Source: Planctomycetia bacterium (GTDB lineage: Bacteria; Planctomycetota; PLA2; JAEUHO01). Taken from it: DNA of 5,705 nt. A model generated the notes under the pieces. It was given only the letters and a program-made list of their open reading frames with translations. It did not search any database and had not been told where the DNA came from. A program made the position numbers and the translations under genes. The stretch spans positions 1-5,705 of the forward strand of contig JAUXCH010000366.1 of assembly GCA_030618975.1 (NCBI GenBank), given 5' to 3'. Position 1 is the stretch's first letter; every line of letters starts with the position of its first letter. Positions 1 to 4,779 of the stretch are shown in pieces.

Positions 1-7
1 ATCCGAC

Positions 8-250
8 TTATCGGATGAAGGCCCGGCTGACGTCGATCAGGATCTGCATGGTCCGGGGCTTCCAGGCGCGCTCGTTCTTGCCGTAGGCGAGGTAGCGCTC
101 GAACTCGGCCCGGGTGAAGTCCTGCGGAGCCAAGTGCTCCCAGAACTTCAGGAGGGGGCGGAGCTTGTCCTGGTGGACCTGCTGGGTGCTCTTGGTGCGG
201 GTGAGCCCGACGTAGTTGATGTAGTCCGTGAGTAGTGGCTGGTGACGCAT
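8..250 (-). pseudogene. Tyrosine recombinase/integrase N-terminal fragment
   Basis: Eighty codons starting at ATG 250, behind a good AGGAG ribosome-binding site 9 bases upstream, and closed by TAA at 8-10. The protein resembles the SAM-like core-binding (arm-proximal) domain of tyrosine recombinases: a short N-terminal region (LLTDYINYVGLTRTKS), a helix-rich stretch in which a long helix leads into FWEHLAP, then a DFTRAEFERYLAYG segment and a final helix (MQILIDVSRAFIR) of the kind that precedes the catalytic domain. No catalytic R-HxxR-Y residues are present because the frame stops there and only seven bases of window remain. It lies directly downstream of the 3' end of tRNA-Asp on the same strand, a classic integration site. 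It could be a decayed integrase, a frameshifted gene (real or a sequencing error), or a free-standing DNA-binding domain. The family assignment is by pattern and only moderately sure. Confidence 0.5.
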
Positions 251-302
251 GAGGTGCGACTCCTGGTCTGGAGCGCAGGGCGGACCTTGGCGGTCGCGCT
301 CT

Positions 303-325
303 GGCGACGCCCTCGCGGTGTCGCC
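303..325. other. Strong hairpin between tRNA-Asp and integrase fragment
   Basis: A near-perfect inverted repeat. The arms at 303-311 and 317-325 pair over nine positions (GGCGAC with GTCGCC, then G-T, C-G, C-G), leaving a five-base loop. Neither side is followed by a run of T in its reading direction, so it is not a standard intrinsic terminator. It sits in the leader between the tRNA 3' end and the integrase-like start, where it could be a processing or termination structure, or a protein site linked to the putative attachment region. The pairing is seen directly; the role is unknown. Confidence 0.4.
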
Positions 326-393
326 TTCCTCAAATACGGCTGACCCCTTCGGGACCCACCCCCTCGGAAACTAGCCGGGAGTCCAAAAGAGTA

Positions 394-471
394 TGGCGGG
401 AGTGACGGGACTCGAACCCGCGACCTCCGGCTTGACAGGCCGGCGCTCTAAACCGACTGAGCTACACCCCC
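394..471 (-). tRNA. tRNA-Asp (anticodon GTC)
   Basis: Read on the minus strand this folds into a complete cloverleaf of 78 bases: acceptor stem GGGGGTG with CACTCCC (one G-U pair), D arm GCTC/GAGC, anticodon stem CCGGC/GCCGG around the loop CTGTCAA, a five-base variable region, and T arm GCGGG/CCCGT with the TTCGAGT loop. The anticodon is GTC, which reads Asp codons, and the discriminator base is G, as expected for tRNA-Asp. The 3' CCA is encoded (394-396). It has its own promoter at 492-519 and is divergent from ugd. The integrase-like fragment begins about 140 bases past its 3' end. Confidence 0.96.
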
Positions 472-491
472 GGTCGCTTTGGCAGCCCCGG

Positions 492-519
492 AGTGTAGGG
501 CGGCGTCCGGGCGCGTCAA
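492..519 (-). promoter_or_regulatory. Sigma70-type promoter of tRNA-Asp
   Basis: On the minus strand TTGACG (514-519) and TACACT (492-497) are separated by 16 bases. The -35 matches the consensus at five of six positions and the -10 at four of six. The expected start of transcription is near 485, giving a leader of about 14 bases before the mature tRNA 5' end at 471, which is normal for a tRNA gene. The match and placement are seen in the sequence; activity is inferred. Confidence 0.75.
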
Positions 520-522
520 TGC

Positions 523-550
523 GGGACCTCGGCGTGCCAGCAGGTAGGAT
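523..550 (+). promoter_or_regulatory. Possible promoter of ugd
   Basis: GGGACC (523-528) and TAGGAT (545-550) lie 16 bases apart on the plus strand. The -10 matches TATAAT at four of six positions, while the -35 shares only the GAC core. Transcription would start near 557 and leave a leader of about 40 bases ahead of the ugd start codon. It overlaps the upstream flank of the divergent tRNA promoter, so the two units would share this short intergenic region. Weak by sequence alone. Confidence 0.35.
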
Positions 551-569
551 CCGGGGCCAAGCCGGGCGC

Positions 570-590
570 CGGACGGGGCGTCCGAAGGAG
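570..590 (+). promoter_or_regulatory. Hairpin abutting the ugd ribosome-binding site
   Basis: CGGACG (570-575) and CGTCCG (579-584) form a perfect six-base-pair stem with a GGG loop. The Shine-Dalgarno AAGGAG (585-590) begins at the very next base and lies eight bases before the ATG at 599. The ribosome-binding site is strong and fixes the ugd start. The hairpin may affect ribosome access or protect the mRNA 5' end, but a six-base-pair GC stem also arises by chance in DNA this GC-rich. Confidence 0.5.
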
Positions 591-598
591 AGATCGCG

Positions 599-1951
599 AT
601 GCGGATCGGCGTCATCGGAACCGGATACGTGGGCCTCGTGGCCGGGGTGTGCCTGGCGGATGCGGGGAACCTCGTCACCTGCGTGGACTCGGACCCCGAG
701 AAGGTCCGGGCCCTTCATCGGGGCGAGATCCCCATCTACGAGCCGGGGCTGTCGAGCTTGCTCCAGCGCTCCCAGCGGGAGCACCGGATCACGTTCACGA
801 CCGACCACAGCGAGGCGGTCCGCGGAGCCGAGGTGGTGTTCGTGGCCGTCGGGACGCCCGAGGGGCCGGACGGGGCGCCGGACCTGTCCTACCTCCGGTC
901 GGCCGTGAAGGACGTGGTCGCGGCTGCGGACGGGCCGCTGGTGCTCGTGCTCAAGAGCACGGTGCCGGTGGGCACGGCGGCGTGGGTCAAGGGGATCATC
1001 GCCGAGGTCACGAAGTACCCCGTCCACGTGGTGAACAACCCGGAGTTCCTGAAGGAGGGAGACGCGATGGACGACTTCCTCCGACCCGACCGCGTCGTGA
1101 TCGGTTGCGACAGCGACGAGGCGTGGAAGGTCATGGAAGAGGTCTACCAGCCGTTCGTGCGCTCGGGGAAGCCGATCCTCCGCATGTCGAACGAGGCGGC
1201 GGAGATCACGAAGTACGCCTCGAACGCGATGCTGGCGACGCGGATCTCGTTCATGAACGAGGTCGCAAATCTGTGCGACAGGCTCGGCGTGGACGTGGAA
1301 GAGGTGCGCAGGGGCGTCGGGACGGACTCGCGCATCGGGACGGCGTTCCTGTACGCAGGCTGCGGGTACGGCGGCTCGTGCTTCCCGAAGGACACGCAGG
1401 CGTTCCTGCACACGGGGCGGCAGCACGGCCTTCCGATGGAGATCGTCGAGGCCGCGGAGCACGTGAACGACCTGCAGAAGCTCGTCGTCTTCGAGAAGGT
1501 GAAGAGCCTCTTCGGCGAGGACCTCTCGGGGAAGCGGTTCGCGATCTGGGGGCTGGCATTCAAGCCGCAGACCGACGACGTGCGCGAGGCGCCGGCGCTG
1601 GTCGTGGCGCGTGCGCTGGTCCGGGCGGGGGCCGAGGTCGTCGGGACCGATCCCGAAGGCCGGAAGAACTTCGCCGTGGCATGCGAGGTCGAGATCGAGT
1701 ACGCCGCCGATCCGTACGAGGCGGCCACGGGGGCGGACGCCGTCCTGCTCCTGACCGAGTGGAACGAGTACCGCACGCCCGACCTGGAGCGGTTGAAGGG
1801 GCTGATGCGGCGTCCCGTGTTCTTCGACGGGCGCAACATCCTGGATCCCCTAAAGGCCGCCGCGGCGGGCTTCGAGTACCGGGGCATCGGGCGCGGCAAC
1901 GGTGGGAGCCGGGCCGGCGCGCCGTCGGCCGACAAGGTGAGCTCGGCCTAG
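599..1951 (+). CDS. ugd: UDP-glucose 6-dehydrogenase
   Basis: A cytoplasmic NAD-dependent enzyme that oxidises UDP-glucose twice to UDP-glucuronate, a precursor for exopolysaccharide, capsule or modified lipid A sugars. The 450-residue length is typical. Visible motifs in order: N-terminal Rossmann GTGYVG (7-12) with Asp30 at the end of beta-2 to bind NAD ribose, IYEPGL (46-51), VGTP (84-87), STVPVGT (120-126), NPEFLKEGDA (147-156), the central EITKYASNAML (202-212) with Lys205 and Asn209, the catalytic GGSCFPKD (258-265) with nucleophile Cys261 and Asp265, and the C-terminal FKPQTDDVRE (321-330). The last 20 residues are a Gly/Ala/Ser-rich tail beyond the domain. AAGGAG eight bases upstream supports the start. 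No other polysaccharide genes are in the window, so the pathway it serves here is unknown. GDP-mannose dehydrogenase is the nearest relative, but the motifs favour Ugd. Confidence 0.96.
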   Translation: MRIGVIGTGYVGLVAGVCLADAGNLVTCVDSDPEKVRALHRGEIPIYEPGLSSLLQRSQREHRITFTTDHSEAVRGAEVVFVAVGTPEGPDGAPDLSYLRSAVKDVVAAADGPLVLVLKSTVPVGTAAWVKGIIAEVTKYPVHVVNNPEFLKEGDAMDDFLRPDRVVIGCDSDEAWKVMEEVYQPFVRSGKPILRMSNEAAEITKYASNAMLATRISFMNEVANLCDRLGVDVEEVRRGVGTDSRIGTAFLYAGCGYGGSCFPKDTQAFLHTGRQHGLPMEIVEAAEHVNDLQKLVVFEKVKSLFGEDLSGKRFAIWGLAFKPQTDDVREAPALVVARALVRAGAEVVGTDPEGRKNFAVACEVEIEYAADPYEAATGADAVLLLTEWNEYRTPDLERLKGLMRRPVFFDGRNILDPLKAAAAGFEYRGIGRGNGGSRAGAPSADKVSSA

Positions 1952-2685
1952 CGCTTTCCGACGATCGCTTCCGCCGGCAATCGGCGGCGGAGATCGAGGT
2001 CCAGCCAGAGTTTCGCGCAGCGGAGCGCGACCTTCTCGTCCTTCCGCTGGGAGATGCGATAGAGGCGCCGGGCCTCCGTGAGCGAGCGCCTCGCGCCGCG
2101 CGGGTCGCCTGCGCCGAGCCGGAGGAGCCCCAGGGCGCCGACGGCCTCGAGGCGCAGGGCGAGGCCCGCCCGTTCCTTGGCGAGCTGGGACGCCAAGGAC
2201 TCGACCCGCTCCAGGTCGCCGCGGTCCACGGCGTCGTCGAGCTGCCACTCGCGGGCGCGGTCGGCCATCGCGGGGGCGATGTTCCGGGCGAGGTCGGCGA
2301 CCTCGGCGAGCCGCGGGGCCGCCGCGTCGAGATCGCCTTCCCCGCGGAGACTCCGGACGAGGCCGAGTTGCGAGCCGAGCCGGCCGCGGTCGCGCGCGGG
2401 GCCGAGGGCGGCGGCGCGCGCTTGGAGGGCGACCGCACCGTGGGGCAGGCCGGCGGCGCGGAGGTCGCGGGCGTAGTCCTGCAGCACGCGCCGGTGCACG
2501 CGGTCGGTGGGGGCGGCCTCGTCGAGGACGGCGCGCCACGCGGTCGCCTGCACGCGCCAGGGCGCGTGACGCAGCGCGCGGGCCTGCTCCTGGAGGCGGC
2601 GGGCCTCGAGCGGTCCGCCCTCGCTGCGCGTGATCGCGAGGAGGAGCAAGGCGGCGAGGAGCAGTACGAGCAGGCAGGGCCTCAT
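1948..2685 (-). CDS. Exported or membrane-anchored alpha-helical (TPR-like) protein, third gene of ECF operon
   Basis: A 245-residue protein not recognised as a named family. Residues 2-18 are a strongly hydrophobic stretch (PCLLVLLLAALLLLAI) followed by Arg20, giving either an uncleaved anchor or a signal peptide; the rest should lie outside the cytoplasm. From about 25 to 235 it is almost all Ala/Leu/Arg-rich amphipathic helix, with pairs of helices broken by Gly/Asp turns (RGEGDLDAAAPRLAEVADLA, GAGDPRGARRSLTEARRLY), which looks like tetratricopeptide-type repeats, though the TPR consensus is weak. The start overlaps the stop of the upstream gene as ATGA, with GAGG seven bases before it, so translation is probably coupled. 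A longer open frame runs upstream of this ATG, but it only shadows the neighbours. The stop TAG shares the CTAG at 1948-1951 with the ugd stop. By context it may sense or scaffold something in the envelope for the ECF pathway; this is inference. Confidence 0.75.
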   Translation of the reverse strand: MRPCLLVLLLAALLLLAITRSEGGPLEARRLQEQARALRHAPWRVQATAWRAVLDEAAPTDRVHRRVLQDYARDLRAAGLPHGAVALQARAAALGPARDRGRLGSQLGLVRSLRGEGDLDAAAPRLAEVADLARNIAPAMADRAREWQLDDAVDRGDLERVESLASQLAKERAGLALRLEAVGALGLLRLGAGDPRGARRSLTEARRLYRISQRKDEKVALRCAKLWLDLDLRRRLPAEAIVGKR

Positions 2686-3038
2686 CGGTCGTCCTCGTCC
2701 TCTCCCTCGTCGAACTCGGGCGGGGGGGGCGTGGGCTCCTCCACGAGCAGGGGCGGTGGGGCGATCGGCAGCTGGCTGCCGCAGTCGAGAGGGGCCGGGG
2801 CGCTGCGTGTCGAGAGGCCGGCGCCCAGGGTGAGCAGCACGGCCGCGGCGATGGCAGCCCAGCCTGGAATCGAGCGGCGGCGTTCGGGGTGGGGCAGGAC
2901 CGGGCCCGCGCGGATCCGGGCCTCGACGCGCAGGCCGAAGTCGGGGTCGATCGGGATCCGCTGCTGGTCCTCCCGGAGGCGGTCGAGGAGGCGCGTCAAG
3001 GACGTCGAGGGGCGGGGCGGGCGGGGCAGGCGCGTCAT
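2682..3038 (-). CDS. Small single-pass membrane protein, putative anti-sigma-like partner of the ECF sigma factor
   Basis: A 118-residue protein encoded directly after the sigma gene. Residues 1-56 are basic and proline-rich at first, then contain a helical segment (LTRLLDRLREDQQ) and a DPDFGLRVEARI stretch of the sort seen before the membrane helix in small anti-sigma-like proteins. Residues 57-76 form one transmembrane helix. The remainder is proline-rich and ends in a run of Asp and Glu (109-117). There is no HxxxCxxC zinc anti-sigma motif, and the only Cys (86) lies after the helix. The ATG overlaps the sigma TGA as ATGA, and GGAG lies nine bases upstream; its own TGA overlaps the next ATG in the same way. 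Position and topology suggest that it holds or modulates the sigma factor at the membrane, but no direct motif shows this. An eight-base C tract (mRNA sense) lies in the PPPP codons. Confidence 0.75.
   Translation of the reverse strand: MTRLPRPPRPSTSLTRLLDRLREDQQRIPIDPDFGLRVEARIRAGPVLPHPERRRSIPGWAAIAAAVLLTLGAGLSTRSAPAPLDCGSQLPIAPPPLLVEEPTPPPPEFDEGEDEDDR
2722..2729. repeat. Eight-base G homopolymer inside the small membrane protein gene
   Basis: Eight consecutive G on the plus strand, read as CCC CCC CC(G) in the gene on the minus strand, within the Pro-rich tail about a dozen codons before its stop. The -1 frame here is the frame of the downstream gene and is open across the whole region, so one extra base or a -1 slip would fuse the two proteins. 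The tract itself is seen directly; any slippage is inference. Confidence 0.8.
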
Positions 3039-3682
3039 CGGGACGTTCTCCGGGTCTTGACTGCCGGGTCGCTCGGGAGGGCCGGGTCGCTCGGGAGGCT
3101 CGGGTCGCCCTGGAAGGCCGGGTCGTTCTGGATTTCGCGGCGCAGGATCGCGCGGGCGCGGTGGAGGCGCATCTTGACCGTGGTGCGGTTGAGGCCCAGC
3201 AACCTGGCCGTCTCACGCGTGGTGCAGCCCTGCACGTAGTGCAGGTTCACCGGCGCGGCGTACGTGGCGGGCAGGAGGCGGAGGGCGCGGCGGAGGGAGC
3301 CCTCGAGGCCGTCCTCGGGCTGGGTGGGCACGGGGAACTCCGTGGTGGGGAGGTCCCGGCGCGTGTCGTCCTCGCGGACGACGTCGAGCGACTCCATCGT
3401 GTGCCCTGGGGGGCAACGCTTCCTCAGCCACGTGATCGCCCGGCAACGGGCGACGCGGTAGCACCAGCGCCTGAGGTGGCCGGGGCCCTCCACGTGATCC
3501 AGGGCGTGCCAGGCCTGCACGAGCACGTCCTGGGCCACGTCGTGGGCGGCGTGCACGTCGCCGTGCAGGAAGTAGGTCAGGTACCGGATCAATTCCGGCC
3601 CCAGATGGTCTGCCAGCCACCGAAACGCCCGCGGGTCCCCAGAACGGGCGCGGCGGATGGCCTCGTCGTATCGAGGGTCCAC
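3035..3682 (-). CDS. ECF-type RNA polymerase sigma factor with repeat-bearing C-terminal tail
   Basis: An extracytoplasmic-function sigma factor of 215 residues from the chosen GTG. It shows a sigma2 region with the core-binding helix AHDVAQDVLVQAWHAL followed by the promoter -10 recognition segment HLRRWCYRVARCRAITWLR. A variable Asp/Glu-rich linker follows, then sigma4 with LLPATYAAPVNLHYVQG and the helix-turn-helix TTRETARLLGLNRTTVKMRLHRAR. About 30 residues follow sigma4, built from four hexapeptide units (DPxxxx). I chose GTG 3680-3682 because GGAGG (3689-3693) lies six bases before it. The frame stays open to a GTG at 3751, which would add 23 residues without helical character and has no clear ribosome-binding site. 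The next two genes overlap as ATGA junctions. Such a factor normally redirects RNA polymerase to envelope- or stress-related promoters and often controls its own operon; its targets here are unknown. Confidence 0.93.
   Translation of the reverse strand: MDPRYDEAIRRARSGDPRAFRWLADHLGPELIRYLTYFLHGDVHAAHDVAQDVLVQAWHALDHVEGPGHLRRWCYRVARCRAITWLRKRCPPGHTMESLDVVREDDTRRDLPTTEFPVPTQPEDGLEGSLRRALRLLPATYAAPVNLHYVQGCTTRETARLLGLNRTTVKMRLHRARAILRREIQNDPAFQGDPSLPSDPALPSDPAVKTRRTSR
3063..3134. repeat. Four-copy 18-bp tandem repeat in the sigma factor tail
   Basis: Four consecutive 18-bp units at 3063-3080, 3081-3098, 3099-3116 and 3117-3134. The first two are identical (GCCGGGTCGCTCGGGAGG) and the others diverge at five positions each. 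On the minus strand they encode the hexapeptides DPAFQG, DPSLPS, DPALPS and DPAVKT near the C-terminus of the sigma factor. Because the unit is a multiple of three, copy-number change would keep the frame. The identical pair suggests recent duplication. Confidence 0.88.
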
Positions 3683-3779
3683 CACGCGCCTCCGTGGGCC
3701 CCCGACAGCGGCGACCCACCCATAGACCGCGCGAGAGGGCTCGGTGGTCACACAGGTGGGCCCCCGCCCTTTCCCGTTC

Positions 3780-3809
3780 TTACCTGGTCTTTACCTATTG
3801 CCGATCGGC
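3780..3809. promoter_or_regulatory. Direct repeats and palindrome in the divergent intergenic region
   Basis: TTACCT occurs at 3780-3785 and again at 3791-3796, exactly 11 bases apart (about one helical turn), and is followed by the perfect ten-base palindrome GCCGATCGGC at 3800-3809. This lies between the divergent sigma operon and the PhnP-like gene, where regulators of either would bind. The repeats are seen; binding is inferred. The gene-free stretch from 3683 to 3851 holds nothing else that I recognise. Confidence 0.4.
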
Positions 3810-3820
3810 TTGCTGGTCAA
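3792..3820 (-). promoter_or_regulatory. Possible promoter of the sigma operon
   Basis: On the minus strand TTGACC (3815-3820) is a five-of-six match to a -35 box, and 17 bases later TAGGTA (3792-3797) is a poor -10. A start near 3785 would leave a leader of about 100 bases to the chosen GTG, or about 35 to the upstream GTG at 3751. Many ECF operons also use a promoter read by their own sigma, but no clear ECF-type -35/-10 pair is obvious here. Weak. Confidence 0.25.
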
Positions 3821-3851
3821 TGGGGCACCCGGCGGGACAATGGACTCCGTC

Positions 3852-4652
3852 ATGAAGATCACCTTCCTCGGGACCTCGGCGGCCTGGCCCACGCCCCAGC
3901 CCGGCTGCCACTGCCCGCAGTGCTCCGAGGCGCGGGCCGACGGACGGCTCCGGCGCACCCGTAGCAGTCTGCTGATCGAGTCGGCCGACGAGGTCGTCCT
4001 CGTCGACCCCGGCCCGGACGTCTTCCACCAGTTCGAACGGGAGGGGCTGGAGCCACGCGTCGATCGCGTGCTCGTGACGCACTCCCACGCCGACCACGTA
4101 CTGGGGCTGGGCGACCTCGAGCGCCTGCGGGCGGACCGCAAACACGTGCTCCGCGTGCACGCGGCGGCCTACCACCGGAAGCGGATCGGTGAGATCTTCC
4201 CGTATCTCGTCGACGAGCGGGACCCGAGGATCGTGTTCGAGGTCTGGAAGCCGGGGACCGAGATCTCGTTGGAGGGGATCCGGATCGAGGGATTCGAGAC
4301 CGGTCACCGCGCGCGCTTCCCGACGGCCGCCCTGCTGATGCACCTGCACACGCCCGACGGGATGCGCCGCGTCGCGTACGCGACCGACATGGGGGAACTG
4401 CCCGACGACAGCCGGGAGCGTCTCGAGGAGATCGACCTGTTCGTCGGGGACGGGACGTTCCTGGGCGGCGAGGGCCACGGTCATCCGGGCACGGACGCGG
4501 TCCTCGCGCTGGGCGCGGAACTCGACGTCGAGAAGGTGGCCTTCACGCACGTCGGCCACGTCCAGGTCGACGACGCGGGGCTTCGGGAGCGCCTGGGCGA
4601 GGGCGTGGGGCTGGCCTACGACGGCGGGAACCTCCTGGATCTCCTGCCCTGA
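3852..4652 (+). CDS. PhnP-like metallo-beta-lactamase-fold hydrolase
   Basis: A 266-residue soluble metallohydrolase of the PhnP branch of the beta-lactamase fold, whose founding member is a cyclic phosphodiesterase of the C-P lyase pathway. It opens with KITFLGTSAAWPTP and the extra zinc-site cysteines GCHCPQC (Cys19, Cys21, Cys24). It continues with VDPGPD (51-56), the core metal motif THSHADH (His77, His79, Asp81, His82), ETGH (His152), YATDMG (Asp179) and FTHVGH (His233, His236), the last supplying both a catalytic and a structural zinc ligand in PhnP. All dinuclear-site ligands are present, so it should be active, but the substrate is open: no other phosphonate genes lie nearby, and this fold also covers nucleases and phosphodiesterases. 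The start follows the family pattern; an in-frame ATG at 3840 would add four residues. Neither has a convincing ribosome-binding site. Divergent from the sigma operon. Confidence 0.9.
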   Translation: MKITFLGTSAAWPTPQPGCHCPQCSEARADGRLRRTRSSLLIESADEVVLVDPGPDVFHQFEREGLEPRVDRVLVTHSHADHVLGLGDLERLRADRKHVLRVHAAAYHRKRIGEIFPYLVDERDPRIVFEVWKPGTEISLEGIRIEGFETGHRARFPTAALLMHLHTPDGMRRVAYATDMGELPDDSRERLEEIDLFVGDGTFLGGEGHGHPGTDAVLALGAELDVEKVAFTHVGHVQVDDAGLRERLGEGVGLAYDGGNLLDLLP

Positions 4653-4656
4653 GGGG

Positions 4657-4687
4657 GCGCGGGTGTGACCGGTGGGGCCTCCCGCGC
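4657..4687 (+). terminator. Possible weak terminator hairpin after the PhnP-like gene
   Basis: GCGCGGG (4657-4663) and CCCGCGC (4681-4687) form a seven-base-pair GC stem four bases after the stop codon, with a 17-base loop. No run of T follows, so it would be a poor intrinsic terminator; it may simply stabilise the transcript end. Confidence 0.3.
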
Positions 4688-4730
4688 GGTCTACGACTGT
4701 GACGACCCGCCGCAGACCCCGCCACCAGAC

Positions 4731-4773
4731 GCACCGATCGATCCGTGCTACGCTGGACCCGTGTAGCACGGAT
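4731..4773 (+). promoter_or_regulatory. vapBC promoter-operator: 11-bp inverted repeat with a third half-site
   Basis: ATCCGTGCTAC (4741-4751) and its exact reverse complement GTAGCACGGAT (4763-4773) flank an 11-base spacer, placing like positions 22 bases apart, or two helical turns. A further near-match to the same half-site, GCACCGAT (4731-4738), lies just upstream and forms a shorter imperfect palindrome with the first arm. The sequence TGCTACGCT (4746-4754) is an extended -10 element inside the left part, giving a start near 4761 and a leader of about 19 bases to the antitoxin ATG. This is the layout expected when the antitoxin or complex represses its own operon by covering the promoter. 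The repeats are certain; the binding protein is inferred from the genes downstream. Confidence 0.72.
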
Positions 4774-4779
4774 TCTCCC

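Noticed and set aside
371..1462. A 363-codon open frame on the minus strand, antisense to ugd and across the tRNA
   Set aside because: It overlaps the tRNA gene and ugd, is rich in Arg, His and Pro with no recognisable motif, and has no ribosome-binding site.
649..3060. An 803-codon open frame on the plus strand
   Set aside because: It is out of frame with ugd, runs antisense through three well-supported minus-strand genes, and encodes a low-complexity Gly/Arg/Ala-rich product with no domain. Long chance frames are common in DNA this GC-rich.
3063..3134. The 18-bp tandem repeat as a CRISPR-like array
   Set aside because: The units are directly adjacent with no spacers and lie in frame inside a gene, so this is a coding minisatellite.
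2686..3216. Upstream extension of the helical protein gene to a 422-residue form
   Set aside because: The extra part is Pro/Arg/Ala-rich and overlaps the sigma and membrane-protein genes out of frame. The internal ATG at 2685 has a ribosome-binding site, an ATGA junction and begins a clear hydrophobic N-terminus.
3161..3964. A 267-codon open frame on the plus strand over the sigma gene
   Set aside because: Antisense shadow of the ECF gene with no domain features; it also runs into the PhnP-like gene in another frame.
4741..4773. The vapBC inverted repeat as an intrinsic terminator of the upstream gene
   Set aside because: No T run follows and it overlaps an extended -10 element right before a ribbon-helix-helix antitoxin gene, so an operator is the better reading.
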